A DNA stretch of 53,094 bases from Paraburkholderia bryophila. Lineage in GTDB: Bacteria > Pseudomonadota > Gammaproteobacteria > Burkholderiales > Burkholderiaceae. The position numbers were made by a program, and so were the translations under genes. The first letter of the stretch is position 1; the number at the start of each line of letters is the position of its first letter. The notes below the pieces were generated by a model. That model was not told the origin of the DNA. It was given only the letters and a program-made list of their open reading frames with translations, and made no database searches. Below are positions 18,188 through 26,902 of this stretch, piece by piece. Location of the stretch: the NCBI RefSeq assembly GCF_003269035.1, contig NZ_QLTK01000042.1, forward strand, positions 1-53,094, written 5' to 3'.

Positions 18188-19885
18188 TCAGTCAGTTTCA
18201 GTCAGGGAATGGGTGCGGTTCGCGAGAACCACGCCCGCTGCGGCCCGGCCCGCCTGGCGGCCGGACCAGATACAGTCCGCGAGCGAGAGGCCGCTCACGT
18301 AATGATCCGATGCCAGTCCGCACGCGGCGCGGCCGGCGGCAAACAGACCCGCGACCGGTTCGCCTTGCGCCGACAGCACCGCGTTGCTCGTTTCGTCGAC
18401 CCGCAGGCCGCCGAGCGTGATCGACGGGCACGGGAAAATGCGGCTGTCCGAGGAGATATCGATCGCGTAGTAAGGGCCGTGCGTAAGCGGTTTCAGCATG
18501 GCGGCGGATTTGCCGAACTCGCGATCGACACCGCTCTGCGCGGCCGCGTTGTAAGTGGCGACGGTGTGCTTCAAGACCGCCGGATCGCAGCGCATGCGTC
18601 CGGCAAGTTCGTCCAGCGACTTGCCGCGCTTACGACCCGCGAGCATCAGCAGCAGTGCGGGCACGCTTTGAAACGCCCACAGCTTGCCGCGCCGGCACTC
18701 GTGCAGTGCCTGCTTGACCAGACGCGCGTCGAGAATCAGCCACGCGTGGCCGTCGCGGGTTTCGCACATGGCATGACCGAGCGCGGCGCCATACACTTCC
18801 TCGTTGCAGAAACGCGCGCCGCGACGGTCCACGACGCAGCCCTGCGCCCACGCATACGGCGGGTTGATGAAACGCCATGCGGACACGCGTTCGAGCCGCG
18901 TCGCCACGCCGCCCGCCGATACGCCGAGCCGGATGCCCGCGCCGTCGCAACCGGTCGTGCCGAGCCGCCAGTTCGGCAGATAGCGCGGCGCGTGACGCGC
19001 GATCATCGAACGATTGAAGATGAAGCCGCCGGTGCTGAGAATCACGGCGTCGGCCTTGATCGTGATGAGCCGGCTTTCGCGCAACTCGATACGATGCAGC
19101 GCGGCGCGCAATCTATCCGCCCACGCCGGCATGCCGTTATGCAAACGTTCGGCCCACCGCGCGAGCCGTTTATGCGCGCGCTGCGCCTGACCCGGCGCAA
19201 CCTGCCAGACCTGTGCGCCGATCACGCGACCGCTGCGGTCGGTCACGAGGCGGCGCACGCTGGCGTGGCACATCGTGTCGATAAACGGTTGCGACTCGAC
19301 CGCGCGATGCAGCGTGTCGTACAGCACGCGTCCCGACATGCCGTCGCCGACCACGCGATGCCCACGCGGCGCAGGCGCATGTTCGTGCTCGGCGTCGCCC
19401 ACTGCCTCGTTGCCGGAGAAGTACAGGTAATAACGATTCTGCGGATACGAGGTTTTGCGCGGCGGCACCGACGCGCCGAATTGCACGCCGAGCCGTTCGA
19501 GCCAGCGCAGCATCTCCACGCTGCCCGCGCAAAAGCGTTCGAGCGTCGCGGCAGAGACGGCGTCGCCCACTTCCTGTTGCAGGTACGCGAACATCGCCTC
19601 GGGCGTATCGCTGTAGCCTGCTTCGTTCTGGTAACGCGTGCCGCCGCCCGCATACACTACGCCGCCGCTTTTCGCGCTCGCGCCGCCGCCTTCGAACCGT
19701 TCGACAATACGGACCTTCGCGCCGGCGGCCGCCGCTTCGAGCGCGGCGCAAGCACCGGTCGCGCCGAAGCCCGCGACCAGCACATCGCACACATCGTCCC
19801 AGCGCATCAGCGCGGCTTCGTCGACGACGAGCGGCGCTTCCACCGGCGTCGCGAAGTCGTGTTGGGCGGTTGGCGAATCGTGCAT
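18188..19885 (-). CDS. FAD-dependent 3-ketosteroid dehydrogenase, Delta4(5alpha)-type
   Basis: The 565-residue flavoprotein of the KstD/fumarate-reductase superfamily has the FAD motif VLVAGFGATGACAALEAAA (about 35-53), GASAKSGGVVYAGGG (about 68-82), and GLFAAGRAACGLASDHYVSGLSLADC near 525-550. The Tyr-Val-Ser triad in HYVSG corresponds, from memory, to active-site Tyr and Ser of rhodococcal Delta4-(5alpha)-KstD, while the YPGAG motif of Delta1 enzymes is absent. This suggests the strain can use 5alpha-reduced (or other saturated) 3-ketosteroids. The ATG at 19885 has GAGG upstream; a longer frame reaching 20338 overlaps hsaB. Confidence 0.75.
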   Translation of the reverse strand: MHDSPTAQHDFATPVEAPLVVDEAALMRWDDVCDVLVAGFGATGACAALEAAAAGAKVRIVERFEGGGASAKSGGVVYAGGGTRYQNEAGYSDTPEAMFAYLQQEVGDAVSAATLERFCAGSVEMLRWLERLGVQFGASVPPRKTSYPQNRYYLYFSGNEAVGDAEHEHAPAPRGHRVVGDGMSGRVLYDTLHRAVESQPFIDTMCHASVRRLVTDRSGRVIGAQVWQVAPGQAQRAHKRLARWAERLHNGMPAWADRLRAALHRIELRESRLITIKADAVILSTGGFIFNRSMIARHAPRYLPNWRLGTTGCDGAGIRLGVSAGGVATRLERVSAWRFINPPYAWAQGCVVDRRGARFCNEEVYGAALGHAMCETRDGHAWLILDARLVKQALHECRRGKLWAFQSVPALLLMLAGRKRGKSLDELAGRMRCDPAVLKHTVATYNAAAQSGVDREFGKSAAMLKPLTHGPYYAIDISSDSRIFPCPSITLGGLRVDETSNAVLSAQGEPVAGLFAAGRAACGLASDHYVSGLSLADCIWSGRQAGRAAAGVVLANRTHSLTETD

Positions 19886-19902
19886 GGCGCGCTGTGCCTC
19901 GT

Positions 19903-20421
19903 TCAAACCGTCGCGCAACGCACGGGAGTCGTAGCGGTCGTATAAACCCCGTCCACGTACACCAGCGGATCGACCTCGCCGCTGATCAGCACCTGTTCCA
20001 CGCGGCCGATAAAAATCGCATGTGTGCCGTAGTCGAAACGGCCGTCCTGCGCGCAGATCAAACTGGCCTGCGCGTCGAGCAGAAACGGCACGCCGTTTGC
20101 CGAGCGTTGCCAGTCGCCGGTGCTGAAACGCTCCTCGCCCTTCAGGCGGCCGCTGCAATCGATCGCAATGTGCTGATGCTGCGCCGACAGCACGTTCACG
20201 CAAAACGCCGCGCCCTGATCGAGCGGCGGAAAAATCGACGAATTGCGGTTGATGCAAATCAGCAGCGAAGGCGGTTCCGTGGATAGCGAATCGACCGCGG
20301 TGGCCGACATGGAATAGCGGCGTTCGCCGTCGCTGCAACTGATCACGGCAACCGAGCGCGCAAGGCGGCGCATGGCAAGCAGCATGTCGGCGCGCAGCGG
20401 GTGGGCATTGAGTTCGGTCAT
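19903..20421 (-). CDS. hsaB: flavin reductase HsaB-like
   Basis: The 172-residue NADH:flavin oxidoreductase of the FlaRed/HpaC family has ARSVAVISC (about 21-29), MSATAVDSLSTEPPSLLICINRNSS-type flavin-binding segment (about 42-65), FCVNVLS and a final FIGRVEQV. In steroid clusters this enzyme supplies reduced flavin to HsaA. The ATG at 20421 overlaps the kstD stop (ATGA), so the two are co-translated. Confidence 0.87.
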   Translation of the reverse strand: MTELNAHPLRADMLLAMRRLARSVAVISCSDGERRYSMSATAVDSLSTEPPSLLICINRNSSIFPPLDQGAAFCVNVLSAQHQHIAIDCSGRLKGEERFSTGDWQRSANGVPFLLDAQASLICAQDGRFDYGTHAIFIGRVEQVLISGEVDPLVYVDGVYTTATTPVRCATV

Positions 20422-22178
20422 GGTGTGACTCCGCGAAGTTCGCTGTGGGCCTGGGTGTTCGCTTCTGCGTCGACTTCGGCTTTGCCGTCGGCGAGATGAT
20501 TGGCGGCGATGTAGCCGAAGGTCATCGCCGGGCCGAGCGTCGAGCCCGCGCCCGGATAGCTCGCGCCCATCATCGACGCGCTGGTGTTGCCGATCGCGTA
20601 GAGGCCGGCAATCGGCGACCCGTCCTCGCGCAGCACACGAGCGAACGCGTCGGTGACGAGCCCGCCTTTCGTGCCGATGTCGCCCGCGTCGACGCGCACC
20701 GCGTAGAACGGTCCGGTGTCGAGCGGCGCAAGGCAGGGGTTCGGCTTGACGCTCGGGTCGCCGTAGTAGGTGTCGAATGCGTTGCCGCCTTTGGCGAAGT
20801 CTTCATCCACGCCACGGGCGGCGTAGCGGTTCATCTTCGCCACGGTGTCGCGCAAGCCTTGTGCGTCCACGCCGATCAGCGCGGCCAATGCGTCGAGCGA
20901 GTCGGCCTTGTACAGCAGCGAGCGAAACGCCGTGGGAATCCGCGAGTCGGGCATCATTGAACCCGGCATGATCGGCCCGCACGGATAGTTGCGGCGAAAG
21001 CGCGCGTCGAACACCATCCACGCGGGCACGCAGGCGCCCGTTTGCGCATGGTCGCGATACATGGCGGGAACGAACTCCGAATACGGCGCGGCTTCGTTGA
21101 CGAAGCGCTTGCCGAGTCCGTTGACGATCACGCAGCCGGGCAAATTACGCTCCACGAACAGCGCGCGCTGCTTTTCCTCGCGATCCACATGCACGGTCGG
21201 CGCGCCCCACACATGCTCCATCAGGGCGATACGTGCGCCGAGTTGCTGGCCTGCCGCGATGGCGTCGCCGGTATTGTTGGGCGGGGTTGCGCTCCAATGC
21301 GCTTGCGTCGGATTCGGCAGATAGCGTTCGCGCATGGCCTGATTCCGCTCGAAACCGCCCGCTGCGAGAATCACGCCGCGTCTGGCCAGCACACGCACCG
21401 GCTGGCCATCGCGTTCAACCACGACGCCCGTCACGCGCCCATCGGCTTCGAGCAGCTCGCGCATCGGCGCGTTCAGCCACACCGGCACCTTGCGGTCGAG
21501 CAAGGCGCGGCGTAAGCCACCGGCCAGTGCATTACCCAGCGTCAGACGACGATCGCGCCGCGAGCGCATCCGCGAACCGATATCGAACCAGTAGCGGCCG
21601 AACTGCTTCAATGCGAGACCGATATAACCGGGCGCCTTCGAGAGCAGCACATGCGCTTCCTTCGACGTCACCGCCACGCGTCCGCCGACCAGCGTCCCCG
21701 GCGAGGGCAGCCGCAGCCGCGCGAATTCCGCACCGAGCGACGCACCGTCGACCGGCAACGGATCGAGCGCGCGATAACCCGGCATCGAGCCCGGCAGATG
21801 CTGAAAGTAGTCGGCATACTTCGGCAGCGATTCGTAGCGCACCGGCGTATTTGCCTCGACATAGCGCAGCATCTCCGGCGCGCTGTCGAGATAGGCGTCG
21901 ATCTTGTCGCTGGCTGTCACGCCTTGCGTGCAGGCGTCGAGATAGGTGCGCGCCGCTGCGCGCGTATCGGTCGCGCCGAGTTCGGCGATATGGTGATTGC
22001 ACGGAATCCAGATGCCGCCGCCCGACACCGCCGAGGTGCCGCCGTACACGTCGCTCTTTTCGAGCACCACCGCCGAGAGGCCGCGGTCGGCCGCGCGGCA
22101 GGCGGCCAGCATGCCACCCGCACCGGAGCCGACCACCACCACGTCGAACACCTGAGTCTGCGTTTGCTGTTCGCTCAT
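20418..22178 (-). CDS. kstD: 3-ketosteroid Delta1-dehydrogenase
   Basis: The 586-residue FAD enzyme has VVVGSGAGGMLAACRAA (about 14-30), EKSDVYGGTSAVSGGGIWIP (about 40-59), GPFYAVRVDAGDIGTKGGLVTD (about 503-524) and SYPGAGSTLGPAMTFGYIAANH (about 545-566). The Tyr-x-x-x-Gly of YPGAG corresponds to the substrate-binding Tyr/Gly pair of characterised KstD enzymes. It introduces the C1-C2 double bond in ring A, a step needed for 9,10-seco cleavage. It follows hsaA with an 11-base gap. Confidence 0.9.
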   Translation of the reverse strand: MSEQQTQTQVFDVVVVGSGAGGMLAACRAADRGLSAVVLEKSDVYGGTSAVSGGGIWIPCNHHIAELGATDTRAAARTYLDACTQGVTASDKIDAYLDSAPEMLRYVEANTPVRYESLPKYADYFQHLPGSMPGYRALDPLPVDGASLGAEFARLRLPSPGTLVGGRVAVTSKEAHVLLSKAPGYIGLALKQFGRYWFDIGSRMRSRRDRRLTLGNALAGGLRRALLDRKVPVWLNAPMRELLEADGRVTGVVVERDGQPVRVLARRGVILAAGGFERNQAMRERYLPNPTQAHWSATPPNNTGDAIAAGQQLGARIALMEHVWGAPTVHVDREEKQRALFVERNLPGCVIVNGLGKRFVNEAAPYSEFVPAMYRDHAQTGACVPAWMVFDARFRRNYPCGPIMPGSMMPDSRIPTAFRSLLYKADSLDALAALIGVDAQGLRDTVAKMNRYAARGVDEDFAKGGNAFDTYYGDPSVKPNPCLAPLDTGPFYAVRVDAGDIGTKGGLVTDAFARVLREDGSPIAGLYAIGNTSASMMGASYPGAGSTLGPAMTFGYIAANHLADGKAEVDAEANTQAHSELRGVTP

Positions 22179-22189
22179 GGCGGTGCCCG

Positions 22190-23383
22190 TCAGACGAAGA
22201 AGTCGGTGTTCGGGCGTCCCAGCATCACCGCGCCGAGGTTCTGTCCGAAGCGATCAAGGTTGTTCGCGTAGTGCGCGCGCGCCGCATGCAGATCGAGGAA
22301 ACGCCGCACCAGCGGATTGCGGTTGTAAATGCCGTTGCCGCCCGCGTAACGCAGCAGCGCATTGGCCGCCTGCGCGCAGCGTTCGGCCACCTGCGCGGAT
22401 TGATAGCGGAACAGCACGCGACGTTCGATCGATACCTCGGGGCCGCCGTTGGCCGCCGCCATCAGCTCAGCGAAGTTGCGCCTGAGCAGCACCTTCATTT
22501 CGTCGATCGCGACCGACGCGTTGGCGCACGCGGTTTGCGCGCCGGTGTCGTCGGTCGTTTTCGCGCCGCTGTTGGCGCTCACGCGCGTGGCGGCATAGCC
22601 GGTGAAATCGTCGAGCGCGCCCTGCAATGCGCCGATGCACGCCGTGCAAACCGCCCGCACGAAAATCTGCGCGAACGGCAGATGAAACAGCGCCGCGTCG
22701 TTCACCGCGAGACCGGGGCTCGTGCCCATCATGCCGTCGATCGCCTTGTGCGTGCGGTAGTCCGGCACGAACACATCGTTCACGACAATGTCGTGGCTGC
22801 CGGTCGCGCGCAAACCGAGCACGTCCCAGTCCTGCTGGATCGTGTAATCGCTTTTCGGCAGCAAAAACGTGCGGTATTCGGGCGGCTCACCGTCTTTTGC
22901 GGGCGGCACCAGGGCGCCGAGAAACACCCAGTCGCACAGTTCGCTGCCGCTGGAAAATTTCCAGTGACCCGCGAGGCGAAAGCCGCCTTCAACCGGCGTG
23001 ACGCGTCCCACCGGCATATACGTCGAGGCGATCAGCGTGCTCGGGTCCTCGCCCCACACGTCCTGCTGCGCGCGTTCGTCGAACAGCGCGAGCTGCCAGT
23101 TATGCACGCCGACCACGCCGTACACCCACGCGCTCGACATGCAGCCGCGCGCCACCGCCATCTGGATCTCGAAGAAGGTCTGCGGATCGAGTTCGTAGCC
23201 GCCATAGCGTTTCGGCTGCAATACCTTGAACAAACCGGCCGCCTGAAAATCGGCCACCGTTTCGGCGGGAAGGCGTCCGTTGGCTTCGGCCTGCGCGGCT
23301 CGCGCGGCCAGCACCGGCGCGAGGGCTTCGGCGCGGGCGATCAGTTCGGCTGCAAGGGTGTTCGAATCGTTGTCTCGATGCAC
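22190..23383 (-). CDS. hsaA: 3-HSA hydroxylase HsaA-like flavin-dependent monooxygenase
   Basis: The 397-residue protein of the acyl-CoA dehydrogenase-like monooxygenase family has FKVLQPKRYGGYELDP (about 51-66), VVGVHNWQLALFDERAQ (about 88-104), VWGEDPSTLIASTY, and GLRATGSHDIVVNDVFVPD near 200. This matches HsaA, which hydroxylates the aromatised A ring of 3-HSA using flavin from HsaB. The start is a GTG at 23383, preceded by AGGAGA at good spacing; the frame continues upstream but without family resemblance. First gene of its block, about 155 bases downstream of box 2. Confidence 0.87.
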   Translation of the reverse strand: MHRDNDSNTLAAELIARAEALAPVLAARAAQAEANGRLPAETVADFQAAGLFKVLQPKRYGGYELDPQTFFEIQMAVARGCMSSAWVYGVVGVHNWQLALFDERAQQDVWGEDPSTLIASTYMPVGRVTPVEGGFRLAGHWKFSSGSELCDWVFLGALVPPAKDGEPPEYRTFLLPKSDYTIQQDWDVLGLRATGSHDIVVNDVFVPDYRTHKAIDGMMGTSPGLAVNDAALFHLPFAQIFVRAVCTACIGALQGALDDFTGYAATRVSANSGAKTTDDTGAQTACANASVAIDEMKVLLRRNFAELMAAANGGPEVSIERRVLFRYQSAQVAERCAQAANALLRYAGGNGIYNRNPLVRRFLDLHAARAHYANNLDRFGQNLGAVMLGRPNTDFFV

Positions 23384-23532
23384 GGCTGTCTCCTGTCGAT
23401 CCGGCCTGGCGCGTCGTTCCGGGTCAGCGCTCTGGCGCTTGCTCCGGTCGCATGACGCCGACGCCGGTCTCACGCGCGAGAGGTTTCGCGCTTGTTCTGT
23501 TGGGTTCATCTTCGAGGGCCGGCCGGCGCGTC

Positions 23533-23553
23533 GCATCGTCTGAAGAGACTAGC
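23533..23553 (-). promoter_or_regulatory. proposed steroid LuxR-box 2, upstream of hsaA
   Basis: Read toward hsaA the core is GTCT-CTTC-AGAC with GCTA before and GATGC after. A possible -10, GAAGAT, lies at 23508-23513, 24 bases past the dyad. The box sits between the LLM monooxygenase gene end and the hsaA start and would drive hsaA-kstD-hsaB and the genes down to fadD3. Confidence 0.7.
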
Positions 23554-23585
23554 GGCACGCGCGACCGGTTCACGCTCGCACGGCG

Positions 23586-24740
23586 TCAGGCGATCACCTG
23601 GTCCTTCTGCCGCTCCGCCTTGACGCGGTTGAAGTAAGGGATCACGTGCTCGCCGATATTGCGGATCGTTTCGAGCTGCGCTTCCTGCGGCACGGTGCCC
23701 ATCTGACACAGGAACAGCACTTCATCCACGCCCGCTTCCATCAGGCGGCCCACGTAGCCGATGCAATCGTCGACGGTGCCGTACGCGTGATTCGGGTTCA
23801 TCATCGAGAGCGCGGGGTCGCTGAAATCGACCACCACTTCTTCCGACGCGAAGCGCGAGCGGATCACCATTTCGCCGGTGTTGCCCTTCACGAGGTCGTC
23901 GCCCCAACTCGACGGATCGGGACGCTCGCCGCCCGTGTACCAGTACGCGAGCGATTCCATGAAATAGCGCTGCCCGCGAATGCCGATCTTGCGAGCCTGC
24001 TGGCCGTCGTTCATCACCACCGCCGGGCACAGCGCGGCCAGATGCCGGGTCGGCCGGAAGCCGACCTGGTCTTCTGCTTTGCGGGTGTCCCACGCTTCGC
24101 GATACAGCGCGTTTTTCTTCGCGACTTCATCGGGGCCGCCGAAGCCGAGCACCAGCGCGCCCAGGCCGCGTTGTCCGGCGCGCAGCAGGCCGTCGTTGTT
24201 GGTGCACGCCATGTACATCGGCGGATGCGGGTCCTGGAACGGCTTGGGGTGGATCGGCCGTTTGGGGATCTTGATGTATTTGCCATCGTGCTCGATCTCG
24301 TCCTGCACGAACATCTTCGGGACGAGATACATCGATTCGTCGATCATCGGCTGCAGTTCCGCGAGGTCGTAGCCGAACGCACCGGCTTCCTGCTGGCTGC
24401 CGCCTTTGCCGACGCCGAAATGCACGCGGCCGCCCGACAGAATGTCGAGCATCGCGACGCGCTCCGCGACCTTGATCGGATGGTTCATGGCGGGCGGCAG
24501 GCAGATCACGCCGTGGCCGAGGCCGATGCGGGTCGTGCGGCCGGCCAGATACGCGAGGAAGGTTTCCGGCGCGCTCATGTGCGCGTAGTTCGTCAGCGAC
24601 GTGTGTTCGACGCACCAGACGGTGTCGAAACCCATCTGCTCGGCAAGCAGGGCCTGCTCGACGGTCTCCTTGAATACCCGGTGATCGCCTTCCCGCGAAG
24701 CGTCCGTGGTCTGGGCTTCGTAAATCAGAGAAAACTTCAT
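23586..24740 (-). CDS. LLM-class (luciferase-like) flavin monooxygenase
   Basis: The 384-residue bacterial-luciferase-family protein has a TIM barrel with VWCVEHTSLTNYA (about 42-54), LAYLAGRTTRIGLGHGV (about 62-78), HPIKVAERVAMLDILSGGRVHFGVGKG (about 87-113). Family members are FMN- or F420-dependent oxygenases. It has its own predicted LuxR box 124 bases upstream, so it is likely induced with the steroid genes, but its substrate is unknown. I chose the ATG at 24740 with GGAG about 9 bases upstream; an ATG five codons earlier is possible. Confidence 0.82.
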   Translation of the reverse strand: MKFSLIYEAQTTDASREGDHRVFKETVEQALLAEQMGFDTVWCVEHTSLTNYAHMSAPETFLAYLAGRTTRIGLGHGVICLPPAMNHPIKVAERVAMLDILSGGRVHFGVGKGGSQQEAGAFGYDLAELQPMIDESMYLVPKMFVQDEIEHDGKYIKIPKRPIHPKPFQDPHPPMYMACTNNDGLLRAGQRGLGALVLGFGGPDEVAKKNALYREAWDTRKAEDQVGFRPTRHLAALCPAVVMNDGQQARKIGIRGQRYFMESLAYWYTGGERPDPSSWGDDLVKGNTGEMVIRSRFASEEVVVDFSDPALSMMNPNHAYGTVDDCIGYVGRLMEAGVDEVLFLCQMGTVPQEAQLETIRNIGEHVIPYFNRVKAERQKDQVIA

Positions 24741-24863
24741 TGCGTGCGTCTCCATGAATTTTGGACTGTGCTGAATCGGGCGGTCCGCCTGCAATCCGGC
24801 GCTGCACCTGCCCGGCATCGTGACGGTCCACGAAACGCAGTTTCAGATCGCGCGTGCTTGCCG

Positions 24864-24884
24864 GCATCGTCTGTTTGGATTAAC
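24864..24884 (-). promoter_or_regulatory. proposed steroid LuxR-box 3, upstream of the LLM monooxygenase
   Basis: Read toward the LLM gene the core is ATCC-AAAC-AGAC, with GTTA before and GATGC after. It is the weakest match on the left half (ATCC instead of GTCC), and no convincing -10 is visible at the usual distance. Its distance to the ATG at 24740 (about 124 bases) is like the others. Confidence 0.6.
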
Positions 24885-24968
24885 GGCGGGGGTTTGGCGG
24901 AGAAGTTTCCATCGGCGCGGTGGCCGGATCCGTTCGAGGCCTGTTTCAAGGCCTTTTTTTGCGTGCCG

Positions 24969-24989
24969 GCTAGTCCGATTGGACCTCGT
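24969..24989 (+). promoter_or_regulatory. proposed steroid LuxR-box 4, upstream of the VOC gene
   Basis: The core is a perfect dyad GTCC-GATT-GGAC preceded by GCTA. The right flank is CTCGTGC instead of GATGC. A good -10, TACGAT, lies at 25010-25015, 25 bases after the dyad, placing the dyad centre near -43. It faces the VOC protein at 25101. Confidence 0.72.
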
Positions 24990-25100
24990 GCGACGCGTGC
25001 GCGCAGCGCTACGATCGAATCGCGGTCAAGCAAAAACCACGCGAAAGACAACGCGAAAGACAGCGCAAACAACAACGCTCAACGATGGGAGTGCCATGCA

Positions 25101-25454
25101 ATGAAAGCTTCGATAATGCTGTACCCGGTCGACTCGATCGACGCGGCACTGCCGCTTTTTGTCGACGGGCTAGGGCTGGCGGTAAAATTCCGTGACGGCG
25201 AGCGCTATTGCGCGCTCGATGGCGTGGGGCTGACGATTGCCCTGATCGCGGGCGAGGAACGGATCGTCGAGCGCCCCGCGCTGGTGTTCCGCGTGGAAGA
25301 AAACGACGACCTGTATGCGGCGATGGCGCGCGTCGTGGCGGCCGGGGCTTCGGTTCGGGTGCCGGTGCAGCAAGGTCCGCACGAACTGCGTGCGGTGCTG
25401 GAAGATAAGAACGGCGCGCTGCTGGTGTTGTCGCAGAAGCGCGTGGGTCTTTAA
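25101..25454 (+). CDS. VOC-family (glyoxalase-like) protein
   Basis: The 117-residue single-domain vicinal-oxygen-chelate protein has IMLYPVDSIDAALPLFVDGLG at the start and a closing LEDKNGALLVLSQK. It lacks an obvious full set of metal ligands, so a binding or isomerase role is as likely as oxygenase activity. It is preceded by GGGAG and by its own LuxR box (box 4), which ties it to the steroid regulon. Its end overlaps the end of the convergent LuxR gene by four bases. Confidence 0.8.
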   Translation: MKASIMLYPVDSIDAALPLFVDGLGLAVKFRDGERYCALDGVGLTIALIAGEERIVERPALVFRVEENDDLYAAMARVVAAGASVRVPVQQGPHELRAVLEDKNGALLVLSQKRVGL

Positions 25455-26620
25455 CCCAGCGGCACCACGCTGCCCAGCAGAATCCGCACGAGCGTGGCCT
25501 GACGCGTCACGCCGGTCTTCGAGAAGATTGCCCGCAAATGCGCCCGTGCGGTGTTTTTGCTGATCCCCAACTCGTCGGCCGCTTCTTCGAGCGTCAAGCC
25601 ATTGGTCAGCAGCAACGCCAGCGACGTTTCCGCCGGCGTGAGATCGAACAGCTTGCGCACGATCTCCTGCGAGCCCTGCGACTTGCGATCGGGGTCGCGC
25701 AAAAACAGCACGGTCGCCGGCCGCCGCTTGTTGTCCTCGGACCAGTCCGAGAGCGGAATCGTGCGCACCAGCACGCCGAGTTTCGGCTTGTCGCAACCGC
25801 GCGTGATCGGCATGGCCTCCACGATCGGCGCGGCGGTGCCGAAGTGCCCCATCAGCGCATGACGCACGAGGCGTTGCAGATTGCGGTTCTCCTGCGCGTC
25901 CGTCGCCTCGACATTGCCGTGCGCGATACGCAGCCCATTGCCTTGCGCGAGGATTTCGTCGGCCACGCTATTGGTGCGCATGATCGCCCCGCTCTCGTCG
26001 AGCGTGACGGTGCCCACCAGCATCCGGTCGATCGCGCTCGCGTACAGCGTGCGCTCCGATTCGACGATATCGAGCCGCGAATGCAATTCGACCGCGCGCC
26101 GCAAATGCGGCAGCAGCAACGCGCAAAACGCCTTGTCGCGCGCGGAAAAATGCGTTGCGCTGTGCTTGCGGCACACCCGGAAACGGCATTCGACACCCGA
26201 CTCCGTGCGCAGATCCGCGCCCATGATGTAGCGGATATCGGCCGGCTTCAGGAACTGCTTGTACAACTCGCTGGTGAGCCAGCCGGTGTCGCCGAATACT
26301 TCGTCGACGGTTACCACGCGATCCGCGGGCAAACCGACGAACGGATCGAGCGAATAGTAGTAGTTGTTGTACGATGCTTCGCCCGGCACGCCTGCGCCCA
26401 TTTCCGACGCATGCACCATCAGCCCGCGCCGGTCGCTCGAAGGCGAGCGCAGAATCAGCGTCACATAGCTCGCGCCGAGCGAGGTACGAATCAGTTCGAG
26501 TGCGCTGGCCCAAGGGGTGCTTTCCAGCGGGCCCTGATAAATACGCGCGGCAAGCTCGCTGAATTGCGCGACGTTCATGTCCGGCAATTCGCTCGCGGTT
26601 TGGCCCTCTTCGGGGCCCAT
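25451..26620 (-). CDS. LuxR-type transcriptional regulator, TeiR-like
   Basis: The 389-residue protein has a C-terminal LuxR helix-turn-helix (about 327-380): LTPAETSLALLL, then EEAADELGISKNTARAHLRAIFSKTGV. The N-terminal 300 residues form a sensor region without a receiver or autoinducer domain that I recognise. Size and context match TeiR, the testosterone-inducible LuxR-type regulator of Comamonas (family knowledge). The ATG at 26620 has GGAG seven bases upstream; a longer frame to 26761 is less likely because it would cross box 5. It is the only regulator in the steroid locus, hence the best candidate to bind the six boxes. Confidence 0.82.
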   Translation of the reverse strand: MGPEEGQTASELPDMNVAQFSELAARIYQGPLESTPWASALELIRTSLGASYVTLILRSPSSDRRGLMVHASEMGAGVPGEASYNNYYYSLDPFVGLPADRVVTVDEVFGDTGWLTSELYKQFLKPADIRYIMGADLRTESGVECRFRVCRKHSATHFSARDKAFCALLLPHLRRAVELHSRLDIVESERTLYASAIDRMLVGTVTLDESGAIMRTNSVADEILAQGNGLRIAHGNVEATDAQENRNLQRLVRHALMGHFGTAAPIVEAMPITRGCDKPKLGVLVRTIPLSDWSEDNKRRPATVLFLRDPDRKSQGSQEIVRKLFDLTPAETSLALLLTNGLTLEEAADELGISKNTARAHLRAIFSKTGVTRQATLVRILLGSVVPLG

Positions 26621-26751
26621 TTTGTCTCCATCAACACGCTCCGTCCTCCATGCGATTTGGCATCGCGACGCCAAGCTTACGGGCCGCTCCGTCCGCTGGC
26701 ATCGGTGGAAGTACTTAGCTGGGGAAAGTTTCGCAGAGCGTGCGAACGAAG

Positions 26752-26772
26752 TCTCGTCCAATCGGACGATGC
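26752..26772 (+). promoter_or_regulatory. proposed steroid LuxR-box 5, between the regulator and the esterase operon
   Basis: The core is a perfect dyad GTCC-AATC-GGAC followed by GATGC; the left flank is TCTC rather than GCTA. A -10-like TTCAAT lies at 26792-26797. It faces the esterase operon at 26903 but is also 130-150 bases upstream of the divergent regulator gene, so it could mediate autoregulation. Confidence 0.72.
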
Positions 26773-26902
26773 CCCGGCCGGAGCGCCGCGCTTCAATGCA
26801 TTCAGTGTCATGCCCGATGCACCGCCGCTCGTGTTTTGCGGGGCGTGCGAGCGCTTTCTAATACCCGCTATAGCCGCTGTTGCACCATTTCAAGGAGACC
26901 CG

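Larger units (their letters stand above)
24741..25100. other. divergent intergenic region with two LuxR boxes
   Basis: This 360-base gap lies between two divergently read genes, the LLM monooxygenase and the VOC protein. It contains one proposed box facing each gene, about 100 bases apart. A run of TTTTTTT occurs at about 24953-24959, between the boxes. No other gene or RNA is recognised. Confidence 0.7.
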
